This document shows positions 1 through 8,356 of a DNA stretch of 64,000 bases, one piece after another. Numbering within the stretch: position 1 is the first letter of the stretch; the number at the start of each line of letters is the position of its first letter. This DNA is from Prorocentrum cordatum. Taxonomy: Eukaryota > Sar > Dinophyceae > Prorocentrales > Prorocentraceae. The DNA is taken from contig CAUYUJ010000738.1 in NCBI GenBank assembly GCA_963575745.1, positions 1-64,000 of the forward strand, in the 5' to 3' direction. Below the pieces are notes generated by a model, which saw only the letters and a program-made list of their open reading frames with translations, was not told the origin of the DNA and searched no databases. Both the position numbers and the translations under genes were made by a program.

Positions 1-130
1 CGGGCCCCTCGCCACACTCTCGTAACCCTGCCAGTGAGCCCCATGCGTCTCCATGTTCTCAACTGGGTGGAAGAATGCGCAGAGCGCAGCACGTCGTCGC
101 AAACAATTCCTGACATTACTTGTAACCCTG
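1..130 (+). repeat. Partial right flank of the minisatellite element
   Basis: The window opens in CGGGCCCCTCG, a minisatellite fragment. It then runs into a block with AGTGAGCCCCATGCGTCT and CCATG that recurs after the hairpins near 6.28, 14.94 and 63.80 kb, and as a shorter match near 23.23 kb. I read it as the right-hand flank of a minisatellite element cut by the window edge. Boundaries are approximate. Confidence 0.5.
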
Positions 131-540
131 TTCATAGGTGACTCCTGGTAAACTTTTACTCGATCGTTCCGTCCCTCCTTCTCGTTATCGGAGTTCTGGT
201 GGTGCGCGCGCGCAGGTCCTCACGTTAGTGGTATGATGAGAACGTCCGCGGGAGCGGAACGCTTTCGGGTTTCGGTGTATTCATTTCATGACGCTGGGAG
301 ATGGCGTTTGAGGTTCGTTAGTTCGTGCGTCGACGGTCCACGGCCCAGGAGGGCCCAGGAGGCGTGCACATCGCGCACGAGGCCTCCAAAAATGCCCCGA
401 GAAAGTCCAGAAGGAATGCTGATCGCTATGGCGCGGGCTTGGGTTCTGCAGGTTTGGGGGGAGCCGCTGGTAGAATTGCCGAGAGTATGTCGGATTTGCG
501 TGAGGCCCCAGGAGGTTCCGAAGAATTGTCTTGGGATCAT
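131..540. other. Non-coding upstream region of the first helicase gene
   Basis: No credible coding sequence is visible. From about 330 it holds degenerate motifs such as GAGGCCTCCAAAAATGCCCC and GGCCCCAGGAGGTTCC. They resemble eroded antisense copies of the GGGGGCCTCTTGG array found later in the window, and similar eroded stretches precede the 5' modules near 6.75, 9.75 and 10.48 kb. Short overlapping ORFs on both strands here look like chance. Confidence 0.4.
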
Positions 541-687
541 GAAGGGCCTCATGAGTGGCCGAAATCCACAGGTGCTTTACCGTTGTAGTCGCTGTTGCCA
601 TTCTGGCTCACAGCGCTGCGGTGTGGTTGTGAGCTTAGCTCCGCCTATCAGCAACCTCTTCTGCCCTTCAGCTTTCTTGCGGTCGGC
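541..687 (+). promoter_or_regulatory. Shared 5' module, copy 1 (spliced-leader-like stretch plus dyad)
   Basis: Contains a spliced-leader-like stretch at about 592-613 (TTGCCATTCTGGCTCA) and the near-palindrome GAGCTTAGCTC at 631-641. The same two elements in the same order lie upstream of the genes starting at 8357 and 10855. Here the module overlaps the first 31 codons of the open frame, so I place the real start at the ATG at 688. A role as promoter, 5' leader or relic of a retroposed trans-spliced mRNA is inferred. Confidence 0.5.
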
Positions 688-3489
688 ATGGAGAGGTGCC
701 CGTACGCCCTTGTAACCTTGTTAGCAACGGGGGCTCCTTGGAGCGAGCAGGACGAGGGCAAGGATTTCGAGGAGTTCATGGTGAACACGTTTGGAGCATC
801 GCTCCATGATGGCGTTCCGTCGGGAAGTCAAGATGCAGAATTTAGCTGCGCTCATCCGGCTCGGAACGGGTCGAATTGTTTACTGAAGGGTCGTGCCGCC
901 TGCCAATTTCCAGATGCAGTAGAGACTCCGCGTTTCATTCTCGCAGTTCGTGGTGCATGGTTACCGCGTGGCGAGGCTGACGTCATCCACAGTGCATTGC
1001 CTGGCAAGCTGTTGTTGAAGTTTTGGGTGGCAGTACGTGCCGAGGAGGAGGTGGTCATTCCTCTTTCTTTTGGCAACGACCGAGCGTCGCCATACCGCCG
1101 TCGCCCAGCAGACATTGCGGATTGTCTACCGCCACATCTAGTTCGTGCATTCAAACTGAACGCCGTGAGAGCCATAGAGTTCGCGGAGGAGGCCCTCACG
1201 AAGAAGTTCGCTCACATTGCCAAGAGGCCGAGGCAGGATGGCCACGGTGAGCTGAACTGTATGAGGAAACTCGTCGCACAGTTAGGTACGAAAGAGCCTC
1301 CTCCTCCCGAGCGCCCCAGCACTTCCTGGAAAGCTCGCGGTGACACGGTGTTTGCGCCCGCGGATATCGTGGCTCGGGGGTGCAGTTGCGCCCGTTTGGC
1401 GAAGTTCGCCGTGCACATGTCCGTGAACTGTTGTGGCTTGGGGCCCAGCAACGTGGCTCGCAAGACCAGGTTCAACCTAGAGTCCGAGATCGTGCCGGCC
1501 TTGCTGCATGCTGCGAAGGGCAAGTTGCTGTGCGAATTGCGGACGGGGTCTGTTCGCAACGAAGATGTGGTGCGTCTGAAGGTTCACGACGACAATCTCG
1601 GTAGTGCTACCATCGTGTGCAACATGCACACGTACACTGACAGGGATGCTGGTTGGCGCGTAGACTCCGACGGCGACTTCGCAACTGACAAGCATCGCAT
1701 GTTGTGGATGATAAGTGCGCGCGTATTGTCCCACATGGGCATCCAGGATAATGCGCTTAGCGCAGGCTGTCGAGACATTCGCATTGCTAGCCCGCACGTT
1801 AGCCCAGATATCCTGGACACCGCCTATCGGAGCGGAACGCTTCATGTCGTAACGGCTGCGCCGAGGAAAGATTACGCTACTCGCATCACTCTGGAGCCAG
1901 AGGTGGCTGAAGAGGGAGAGAATCTTGGCGTTCTCCTGGAATGGGTTGGCAACCGAATATACCAGCACGATGCTCTTGTCTGCAGCGCTACTGTGGAGAA
2001 TATTCTGGGCCTCGGCGCTCTGCGGGCTGCCTTTTCCATAATGCAACCTGGGTCTGCCCCGTCAGTCGCAGTGGGGAGTGTGCTTCAGAACAGAGTGTCT
2101 CCATCGTCTCCTTTCATCCAGTCGGTATTGCGCAGGCGCTGTATTCAGCTGTCGGGCGATGAGAAGCGCTGCATGGAGATCATCAACGCCTCGGACAATC
2201 ATCACCTCATGATCCAGGCTTTTGCAGGTACTGGGAAGTCGCTACTGCTGGCTTTGCTGGTGGAGACAGCGTTGCAGCACGTCAACAAACAAAATGGCGC
2301 AGTGGTGATCGTGACTCCTTCGCGCAATTTGCGTGACTCCATATTACAAGGTCCAGATTTCTTCAACAAGGTGTTTGTGGCTTCTGATTTCGGGCCCCGA
2401 GTTATTTGGCTTGGTCGCCCTTCAGATGCCCCTGCGGCGTTGAACACATGGGGAAATAAGGTTGCGGATTTGGTGAATGAACAGCTGCATTTTCTGCGCG
2501 CACAGGTGCAACAGCTGGAAGTCTTGCAGTTACGTCCTGCTTTTCAGAGTATCATGGAGTCCCGCATGTCCTGGAAAGACTTGCCAGCGGCCGGATCTGT
2601 CGTGATTGGGGACGCGGAGTTCGCGGCGTTGGAGGTGTTCCGCGACCTTGCTCGCCAACACATGCGACATACTTTCGCCATCCAGCGGAGAAGGGCGGAG
2701 CTCTGGGAGAACGTCATCAAAGAAGGCACCAACGGCTACCTCATCGTGTCCACAATGGATTATTTCGTCAAGTGGCGGGCGGGAGCCATCAACAGATACC
2801 TGAACCGTTTGTTGAATCGCCTGGAGATCAGCCTGTTCTGCATGGAAGAGTTTGAGTCCTACGACGTTTCCCAAGTTGTGGCTGCTTTGGCGAACGTGTC
2901 TGTACAGACACTGCTCATGGTGGTGGATCAGCATCAGAGAGTGGAAAATTTCGGTGGCCGACGTGCCCGCTCCACCGTCAGCTCTGCCAGCCCGGAAGGC
3001 GTGCTGCCCTTCGCTCCGCATGGCCTGGAAGGTGATGGCGAGGATTACACCGCGTTGGCAGTGAGCGTAGCTCAGCCCACGCAGTCCGCTCCGACAGGAA
3101 GCGTGGCCGTCCCTGAGGCCCGTCCGTGGTATGAATGGTGCCTGAAGGCCGAGAATGCAGTTCTCGACGTTTGCAAAAGGTGCGGCGAGGATGTGTGCAA
3201 CTACGTGGCGCACTGTTTTGACTTCGCCAGCACTTTTGCTTCCGACGCCGCTGTCGCTCGTGACACTAAATTGCAGCACGTATTCTACGACGGCGGCCAG
3301 TGGTGGAGGAGTCCAGTGCGGGGCGGTGATGAAGTCGGTTGGCACCCTCTCTTGTTCGAATGTTTATGTCACGCCGTTGCCGCAGATTTGTGTGACTATC
3401 GGAATCTTCAGGGGGAGGGGCAAGCTTCCCACGAGGTGCTGACGCCTCTGAGCAGCGGCAGGTTGCTTGATGCAAGCTGTTTTCGATGA
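688..3489 (+). CDS. Superfamily 1 DNA helicase-like protein, C-terminal part missing
   Basis: A P-loop NTPase of helicase superfamily 1 type. The frame is open from 595 (964 codons), but codons 1-31 lie in a repeated 5' module, so the ATG at 688 is preferred. Near codon 543 of the long frame is a clear Walker A (FAGTGKS), followed by a motif Ia-like VIVTPSRN. Near codon 750 is CMEEFESYD, in the Walker B position with Glu-Glu instead of Asp-Glu, and about 25 residues on is LLMVVDQHQRVE, a good match to SF1 motif III (GDxxQ type). The ~500 N-terminal residues have no domain I recognise. Motifs IV-VI are not in this frame: translation stops at 3487-3489, and likely continuations lie in other frames downstream. 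It may be a decayed mobile-element helicase or an exon set I cannot join. The helicase class is fairly secure; substrate and pathway are unknown. Confidence 0.7.
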   Translation: MERCPYALVTLLATGAPWSEQDEGKDFEEFMVNTFGASLHDGVPSGSQDAEFSCAHPARNGSNCLLKGRAACQFPDAVETPRFILAVRGAWLPRGEADVIHSALPGKLLLKFWVAVRAEEEVVIPLSFGNDRASPYRRRPADIADCLPPHLVRAFKLNAVRAIEFAEEALTKKFAHIAKRPRQDGHGELNCMRKLVAQLGTKEPPPPERPSTSWKARGDTVFAPADIVARGCSCARLAKFAVHMSVNCCGLGPSNVARKTRFNLESEIVPALLHAAKGKLLCELRTGSVRNEDVVRLKVHDDNLGSATIVCNMHTYTDRDAGWRVDSDGDFATDKHRMLWMISARVLSHMGIQDNALSAGCRDIRIASPHVSPDILDTAYRSGTLHVVTAAPRKDYATRITLEPEVAEEGENLGVLLEWVGNRIYQHDALVCSATVENILGLGALRAAFSIMQPGSAPSVAVGSVLQNRVSPSSPFIQSVLRRRCIQLSGDEKRCMEIINASDNHHLMIQAFAGTGKSLLLALLVETALQHVNKQNGAVVIVTPSRNLRDSILQGPDFFNKVFVASDFGPRVIWLGRPSDAPAALNTWGNKVADLVNEQLHFLRAQVQQLEVLQLRPAFQSIMESRMSWKDLPAAGSVVIGDAEFAALEVFRDLARQHMRHTFAIQRRRAELWENVIKEGTNGYLIVSTMDYFVKWRAGAINRYLNRLLNRLEISLFCMEEFESYDVSQVVAALANVSVQTLLMVVDQHQRVENFGGRRARSTVSSASPEGVLPFAPHGLEGDGEDYTALAVSVAQPTQSAPTGSVAVPEARPWYEWCLKAENAVLDVCKRCGEDVCNYVAHCFDFASTFASDAAVARDTKLQHVFYDGGQWWRSPVRGGDEVGWHPLLFECLCHAVAADLCDYRNLQGEGQASHEVLTPLSSGRLLDASCFR

Positions 3490-3828
3490 CTCATGTGGGC
3501 CCAGGGGTCGTGCAAGGTCGCTCCCTTTGAATGTGAGGGGGGAGAGCGTCCCTAAGTTTACTGCGTGCGGCATCGTCGGTGCGCAGGACCAATACGCTGG
3601 GACTCCAAGAGTACATCAACGTGACGCGCGGGGCGATGAAGACCATGCGGGTCGAGGTATTCTCCAGGAAGGCCCCGCGAGGCTCGCCATGAGTATGTCG
3701 GCGGAGGGTCGAAGGACGAGCTTTGCTCCGAGTACGCGAAGCGAGGAACGAACATATCTGCTGCCGTGGGGCATTCTCGAAGAATGCCCGGTTCGGCTTC
3801 TGCCTGCCTGATGCTGTTCGTCGTGTGC
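3490..3828 (+). pseudogene. Shifted or intronic continuation of the helicase gene
   Basis: No single frame is open, yet two frames carry protein-like stretches with normal codon use. One reads ...SVRRTNTLGLQEYINVTRG..., another reads ...EYVGGGSKDELCSEYAKRG.... The segment ends with a pyrimidine-containing CGTGTGCAG before the next open frame, a possible 3' splice site. Either the C-terminal helicase motifs have been broken by indels or an intron with unusual borders lies here. The sequence alone does not decide. Confidence 0.35.
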
Positions 3829-4850
3829 AGGACATCGCTTATGATTTGTGGCGGAAGCTGGATCGGAACCAGATTCCCAATTTGCCAACTCTCGGCCAGG
3901 GACGCAGCGACTACAAATCCTTCGGTGATGTCCTAGCGCAAGCTGCTGGCTCAGGCACCTCTCTGGCGCAATTCGTGCGCGCGCCTACCAGGTCGCTGCG
4001 GGATTTGGGCCATGGAGCGGCAGCCGAGCGATGGAACGTGCAGGATATGCACGGCAAGGTGAAGTGCGATGTGGACGTGATGAATTGGATGCCCGCCATG
4101 AGGTTCGGCCATTTGTTGCTGCCGTGCGCCACCGCAGAGGTGAGCTCCGAAGAAAGCAAAGGCGTGACGCGCCTCTGCTTTCCATTCCTTCATGCTCACG
4201 CTGGCCTGGAGGTCGAGAGCGCTATAACAGGACTCTGCAGCTTGGCGTGGTTTCTGTCGTTCGTGCTGGACAAAGATCTCGCGTTGCATGCGCGGGCGAG
4301 CAGACAACTACATAAAATGCGGGTCATAGAGGAAGATGGGGACCTGTGGTTCAACAAGGCCTGCCAGTCCGGACGCATAGCCACAGCCATCAAGGAAAAG
4401 GGCAAGAGCGTCGTCTACATGTATGTTGGCGGCGGGGCAGTGGACCACGAACAGTCTTTCCTCTTGGGCGGCATCGTAGTTATCTGCAAGAGCTGGAAGT
4501 GGGCGGCTTTGGTGTACTCAGCGGTGAGAATTGCGGGTCTCGCGTGCAACAATTCAGTAGGCCCCTTGGAGTCCGCGTTGGTGATCTGCGACGAGACCGA
4601 AGCAAGTGAGTCGCCGTCTGAGCTCACATCTGCGACGCCATCACCCGTTGTTGAGTTCCGCCAACTGACTGAGGAGACGTGGGTCTCTGTTGGTGAAGTA
4701 TGTGACGTTTTCACTGCCGATGTCGAAGTGCAGGGGCGCACTGGGATGAACGAAAGGTCCACGCACGCCGACTTAGTAGGTATCGAGTTGGCATCTCTGC
4801 TAGACTCTTTTGAAGCAGATGTGAAGGCTTTGCTCGACATGAGCGCTTAG
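3723..4850 (+). CDS. Protein of unknown function
   Basis: A 375-codon frame I do not recognise. Codon use is gene-like from about 3829 (DIAYDLWRKLDRNQIPNL...), just after a possible AG acceptor, so the first ~35 codons may be intron or eroded sequence and the ATG at 3723 is doubtful. The protein is mixed in composition. One hydrophobic stretch (ITGLCSLAWFLSFVL) could be a membrane or buried helix, and the C-terminal ~100 residues are acidic and Ser/Glu-rich. No cysteine cluster, P-loop or catalytic signature is visible. It follows the helicase on the same strand, so it may be that gene's 3' exon or a second protein of the same element. The stop is TAG at 4848-4850. Confidence 0.5.
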   Translation: MLRVREARNEHICCRGAFSKNARFGFCLPDAVRRVQDIAYDLWRKLDRNQIPNLPTLGQGRSDYKSFGDVLAQAAGSGTSLAQFVRAPTRSLRDLGHGAAAERWNVQDMHGKVKCDVDVMNWMPAMRFGHLLLPCATAEVSSEESKGVTRLCFPFLHAHAGLEVESAITGLCSLAWFLSFVLDKDLALHARASRQLHKMRVIEEDGDLWFNKACQSGRIATAIKEKGKSVVYMYVGGGAVDHEQSFLLGGIVVICKSWKWAALVYSAVRIAGLACNNSVGPLESALVICDETEASESPSELTSATPSPVVEFRQLTEETWVSVGEVCDVFTADVEVQGRTGMNERSTHADLVGIELASLLDSFEADVKALLDMSA

Positions 4851-4899
4851 ATGCCCAGTCTTTCTGCTACGGGAGCTGTTGTGGTGCGTAGCAGTGATA

Positions 4900-5170
4900 C
4901 TCGGTGGAGGACGCCGACGGCGACGACGTTGAAAACGTCGAAGGCGACGACGACGACCACGACCACGACGACGACGCCGACGATGACCGCTCGACGACGA
5001 CCATGACGATGACGACGACGACGACGACGACGACGCCGACGCGGAGAACGACGACGACGACGGCGCCGACCCGACGACGACGTCGTCTACACAACGACGA
5101 CGACGACAACGACATCGAGGACGTGAATGGCGACGCCGACGACGCCGACGCCACGGCGACGACAGGAGGC
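4900..5170 (+). repeat. GAC/ACG trinucleotide-rich low-complexity tract
   Basis: Imperfect GAC triplets (GACGACGACGACC and similar) run for about 270 bp. Read in frame they give Asp, Thr or Arg runs depending on the frame, and every frame is open, so ORFs through it are not evidence of a gene. It sits directly 3' of the unknown ORF ending at 4850. Confidence 0.75.
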
Positions 5171-5805
5171 GCACTCCTCGTAGCCTCTTCACTCTGGAGA
5201 CCGAGCGGAACGCTCGCGCTCATATTTGTTTTTCTCTCGCTGTGGCACCGTTGCTGGAGTAGATGACATCGTCCATCATGTCGACTGCCTCGACACTTTT
5301 TCTCGCGATGCATCTTTCACTCCGTGGCCCACTGGCCCCGCTTTCGTGGCAGCAGCGTTGTTGCGGCCAAAGCCCGAGGACATGCAGACACGGTTGCCAC
5401 CGCGGCATGCCCCAGACACGCGCCACCGTCGAGCTTTTATTTTCAAGATTGCGCCCTTTTTAACCAAATTAGGGTGCCCTACTCTGTCCGGCACACACAT
5501 GCACTTACATGCAAAACACATTCGCAAAACACACACACATACACAATAACAAGTAAACATACACACACGGACAGAGTGTGAAGCTTTCCCCTCGCTGCCA
5601 AAGGTATGAGAGATCAGGCGATTTGTTCCTTGGACGTCGATCGGGTCCTCGCCAGGCCTGGAAGTCGAACCTCCGATGATTCGTCCACTGGCTGAACTGC
5701 ACCCGCCCTTGCCAAAGAAAGAACAGAAAAAAAGCAGGGAGCAGGGTTCGAGTGCCCAATGGATTGCCTCCAGAGAGAATGCGCCAGTTCGGTTCTGTGT
5801 GCGTT
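5171..5805. repeat. Repeat spacer with a CA-rich block inside an inverted repeat
   Basis: About 5300-5390 carries GATGCATCTTTCACTCC...GTGGCAGCAGCGTTGT...GAGGACATGCAG, a block that recurs near 35.5-35.6 and 38.6 kb before another minisatellite array. At 5481-5490 ACTCTGTCCG is mirrored by CGGACAGAGT at 5568-5577, enclosing a CA-rich segment. The tail (about 5790-5817) has the GTGCGTTGCAGCTATGTGAA left-edge motif that precedes arrays elsewhere. No gene seen. Confidence 0.55.
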
Positions 5806-6226
5806 GCAGCTATGTGAATCGTTCCGGCTTCTCGTGGTGTGAGTCGATGTGGCCACTCGTCCTTCCTTGTGTGAGGGTTTCGGGCTCCTCATTGTGTGTC
5901 AGTCGTTCGTGCTTTTCGTGGTGTGAGTCGTTCGGGCTTCTTTTCCTTGTGTGCGTCGTTCGGGTCTCTCCTTGTGTGTGAGTCGTTCGGGCTCCTCACC
6001 GTGTGTTTCGTTCGGGCCCCTCGTCCTGGTGTGAGTCGTTTGGGCGCCTCCTTGCGTGTGAGTCGTTCGGGCTCCTCGTGGTGCGAGTCTTTTGGGTCGC
6101 TCATCCTGCTGTGAGTTGCTGGGGCCGCTCTTTGTTTGTAACTCGTTCGGGCTCATCGAGGTGTGAGTCGTTGGGGCCTCTCGTTCTGGTGTTAGTCGTT
6201 CGGGCTCCCCTTTGCGTGTGGACATG
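5806..6226 (+). repeat. Minisatellite array, unit core GTGAGTCGTTCGGG
   Basis: Tandem 25-29 bp units built on GTGTGAGTCGTTCGGGC followed by CCCCTCGTCCTG, TCCTCGTG or CCCCTCCTTGT variants. Several units are diverged (GTCTTTTGGG, GTTGCTGGGG), so the array is older than the one at 61-63.7 kb. The frames it keeps open are not genes. Confidence 0.85.
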
Positions 6227-6229
6227 AGA

Positions 6230-6244
6230 GCGCTGAGCCAGCGC
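6230..6244 (+). other. Hairpin at the right edge of the array (GCGCTG-AGC-CAGCGC)
   Basis: A perfect 6-bp inverted repeat with a 3-nt loop sits immediately after the last array unit. The same stem recurs at 14885-14899 and 63744-63758 with a different loop (TAC), each time at the right edge of an array. Confidence 0.65.
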
Positions 6245-6740
6245 ATCTTGCACTTCGGTGACATGGCAAATTCTATTAACCCCGTTAGTGAGCTCCATGA
6301 GTCTCCACGCAGTCGAGGTCTGTGCGAGAATGCGCGTAGCTCTGCTTTCCGCCCACAAGCTATAAGAGACCATTCCCGAACCCATCACCCACAGGGGAAC
6401 CCTTGGAAAGCTCAATCGTGTTTTCTGATAACCGCGCTGATGCCGTGTGTCTTTCGAGTTCCTATCGGGTCTACTAATCGTGTTGGATCTGGGGATGGTG
6501 CTCGTGCTGTTTTCTTGGAGTCGAGATCAGGAACCCGGGTGCGCATGGGAGTGTGACAAAGGCTAGGGTTCACTATGGCTTGGCCATCGGAGGGTCGAAG
6601 GGTTTACGATTCCCCAGCGGTTCTCCGTAGCCGCAGTCTGTGTACCGAGGTTCGGTCTATCTACAAGCCTTCGGCCAGTCCCGCCACAGTTTATCTACTG
6701 GCCTTCGGCCTATCGTGCCACAGTCCAAGAGTCCCCCAGG
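6245..6740 (+). repeat. Right flank of the array with a decayed spliced-leader-like site
   Basis: Carries GTTAGTGAGCTCCATGAGTCTCC, matching the flank after the other hairpins. Then comes a segment ending GCGGTTCTCCGTAGCC at about 6615-6632, the same context that precedes spliced-leader-like sites at 15.32, 42.03, 43.56, 44.93, 46.27, 48.71 and 63.93 kb. Here only CCGTAGCC is kept (6625-6632). From 6640, GCCTTCGGCC repeats appear. No gene seen. Confidence 0.5.
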
Positions 6741-7262
6741 AGGTCCGAAGCGGCTCCTCCAAGGCCCCCAAGACGCTCCGAGAAGCCCCTAGGGCCAGCA
6801 AGAGGCTCACCAGACGCTCCAAGAGGGAACGAAGTGCCCGAACGCCTCATGTTCCGAGGAGCTCGAACGACTCACACCAGGACGAATGGCCCGAACCACT
6901 CACATTACGAGAAGCCCGAACGACTCACATCAGAAGGGAGGGCTCGAACGACTCACACCAGGACGAAGAGCCCGAACGACTCACACCGCGAGGAGCGCGA
7001 CCGACTCCCACCACGACGAGAGCTCCGAACGACACACACCACGAGGACCCCGAACGACTCACACCAGGACGAGGGTCCCGAACACCTCGCACCACGAAGA
7101 GCCCGAACGATTCACACCAGAAGGAGGGGCCCTAACGACTCACAGCAGGACGAGGCGCTCGAACGACGCACACCACGAGGAGCCCGAACGACTCACACCA
7201 CGAGGAGTCCGAACGACTCACACCACGTCGAGGACCTCGAACGACTCACATTACGAGGAGCC
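6741..7262 (-). repeat. Antisense minisatellite array, copy 1, with eroded AAGAGGC array
   Basis: Units read CCCGAACGACTCACACCA on the + strand, the reverse complement of the other arrays. They are preceded by eroded CCCAAGACGCTCC/AGGCTCACCAG units. The block is part of a duplicated segment whose second copy spans about 7.58-8.4 kb. All three + frames are open and encode only repeat peptides. Confidence 0.8.
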
Positions 7263-7590
7263 TCACATGGACCAGGATTTCATCCAGGCGCTCAGGAGAA
7301 CCCCAAATATACCTCTCCAGCACTGTAGTTGTCGCTGTTGCCATTCTGGTTCAAAATAATGAAGCGTGGCTGTGAGCTTAGCTCGGCCAGCAGCAATCGC
7401 GGCTGCCTACCAACAATCTGTCAGTGTCTGTGAGTTCTTTCCGCCCATCAGTTTCGCTGTCAGCTGAGCTCCGCACGGACGCTCGTCCTTCCAACACATT
7501 AGAGCGTTGGGCATGGAAATGGTGGTGTGAGCTATGTCTGGGGGGTGCGAGGGCCCACTGTGGCGGTGCGGAACATGCAGCATGGATGTC
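7263..7590 (+). pseudogene. 5' module copy 2 with a truncated zinc-finger first exon
   Basis: Contains the spliced-leader-like stretch at about 7335-7356, GAGCTTAGCTC at 7374-7384, a diverged second dyad near 7460 and GCACGGACGCTC. Then an ATG at 7534 opens MSGGCEGPLWRCGTCSMD, nearly identical to the start of the intact gene at 8357. After the AGCATGGAT codons (to about 7587) identity ends and an antisense minisatellite begins. So this is a copy of the zinc-finger gene's 5' end, interrupted right after the second cysteine. Confidence 0.6.
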
Positions 7591-8092
7591 CAAGACGCTC
7601 CCAGAAGCCCCTGGGGTCGCCCAGAGGCTCACCAGAGGCTCCAGGAGGGAACGAGGTGCTCGAACGCCTCACGGCCCGAGGAGCCCGAACGACTCACACC
7701 CGGACGAGAGGCCCGAACGATTCACACCACGAAAAGCCCGAACGACGCACACCAGAAGGAGGGGCTCGAACGACTCACACCAGGACGAGGAGCCCGAACG
7801 ACGCACACATCGAGGAGCCCGAACGACTCCCACCACGACGAGAGCTCCGAACGACTCACAACACGAGGACCCCGAACGACTCACTCCAGGACGAGGATCC
7901 CGAACGTCTCACATCACGAAGAGCCCGAACGACTCACCCCAGAAGGACGGGTTCCGAACGACTCGCAGCAGGACGAGGCGCTCGAACGACGCACACCACG
8001 AGGAGCCCAAACGACTCACACCACGAGGAGCTTGAACGACTCACACTATGTCGAGGACCCCGAACGACTCACAGCACGAGGAGCCTCAAATG
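7591..8092 (-). repeat. Antisense minisatellite array, copy 2
   Basis: Starts with GTCCAAGACGCTCC and AGGCTCACCAG, then CCCGAACGACTCACACC units, closely matching 6741-7262. Together with the 5' modules this shows a ~830-bp tandem duplication. Its ORFs encode Arg/Thr/His/Pro-rich repeats and are not genes. Confidence 0.8.
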
Positions 8093-8356
8093 GGCCAGGA
8101 TTTCACTCAGGATCTCAGGAGAGCCCCAACTATACATCTCCTGCACTGTTGTGGTTGCTGTTGCCATTCTGGTTCAGAGTAATGAAGCGTGGCTGTGAGC
8201 TTAGCTCGGCCAGCAGCAATCGCTGCTGCCTACGAGCAATCTGTCAGTGACTGCGAGTTCTTTCCGCCCATCACTTGCGCTGTGAGCTTAGCTCCGCACG
8301 GACGCTCTTCCTTCCAACATCCTTGAGCGGTGGGCATGGAAATGGTGGTGTGAGCT
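8093..8356 (+). promoter_or_regulatory. 5' module copy 3 upstream of the zinc-finger gene
   Basis: Holds TTGCCATTCTGGTTCA at about 8161-8176, GAGCTTAGCTC at 8197-8207 and again at 8284-8294, then GCACGGACGCTCTTCCTTCC. The ATG at 8357 follows 62 bp after the second dyad. Placement just 5' of an intact ORF favours a promoter or leader role, but homology with copy 2 shows it also travels as a repeat. Confidence 0.5.

Noticed and set aside
595-687. First 31 codons of the first helicase frame as real protein
   Set aside because: They coincide with the repeated 5' module (SL-like stretch and dyad) found before unrelated genes, so the ATG at 688 is preferred.
4904-5266. 120-codon Asp/Thr-rich ORF
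   Set aside because: It reads through a GAC triplet tract that is open in every frame; no normal-composition domain is attached.
5640-5760. tRNA-like T-arm motifs (GGTTCGACTTCC on the minus strand, GGGTTCGAGTGCC on the + strand)
   Set aside because: No acceptor stem or correctly spaced D and anticodon arms can be built around either; the A-box to B-box distance is too short.
6575-8250. Overlapping + strand ORFs encoding Thr/His/Arg-rich repeats
   Set aside because: All lie in the antisense minisatellite arrays and overlap each other in three frames.
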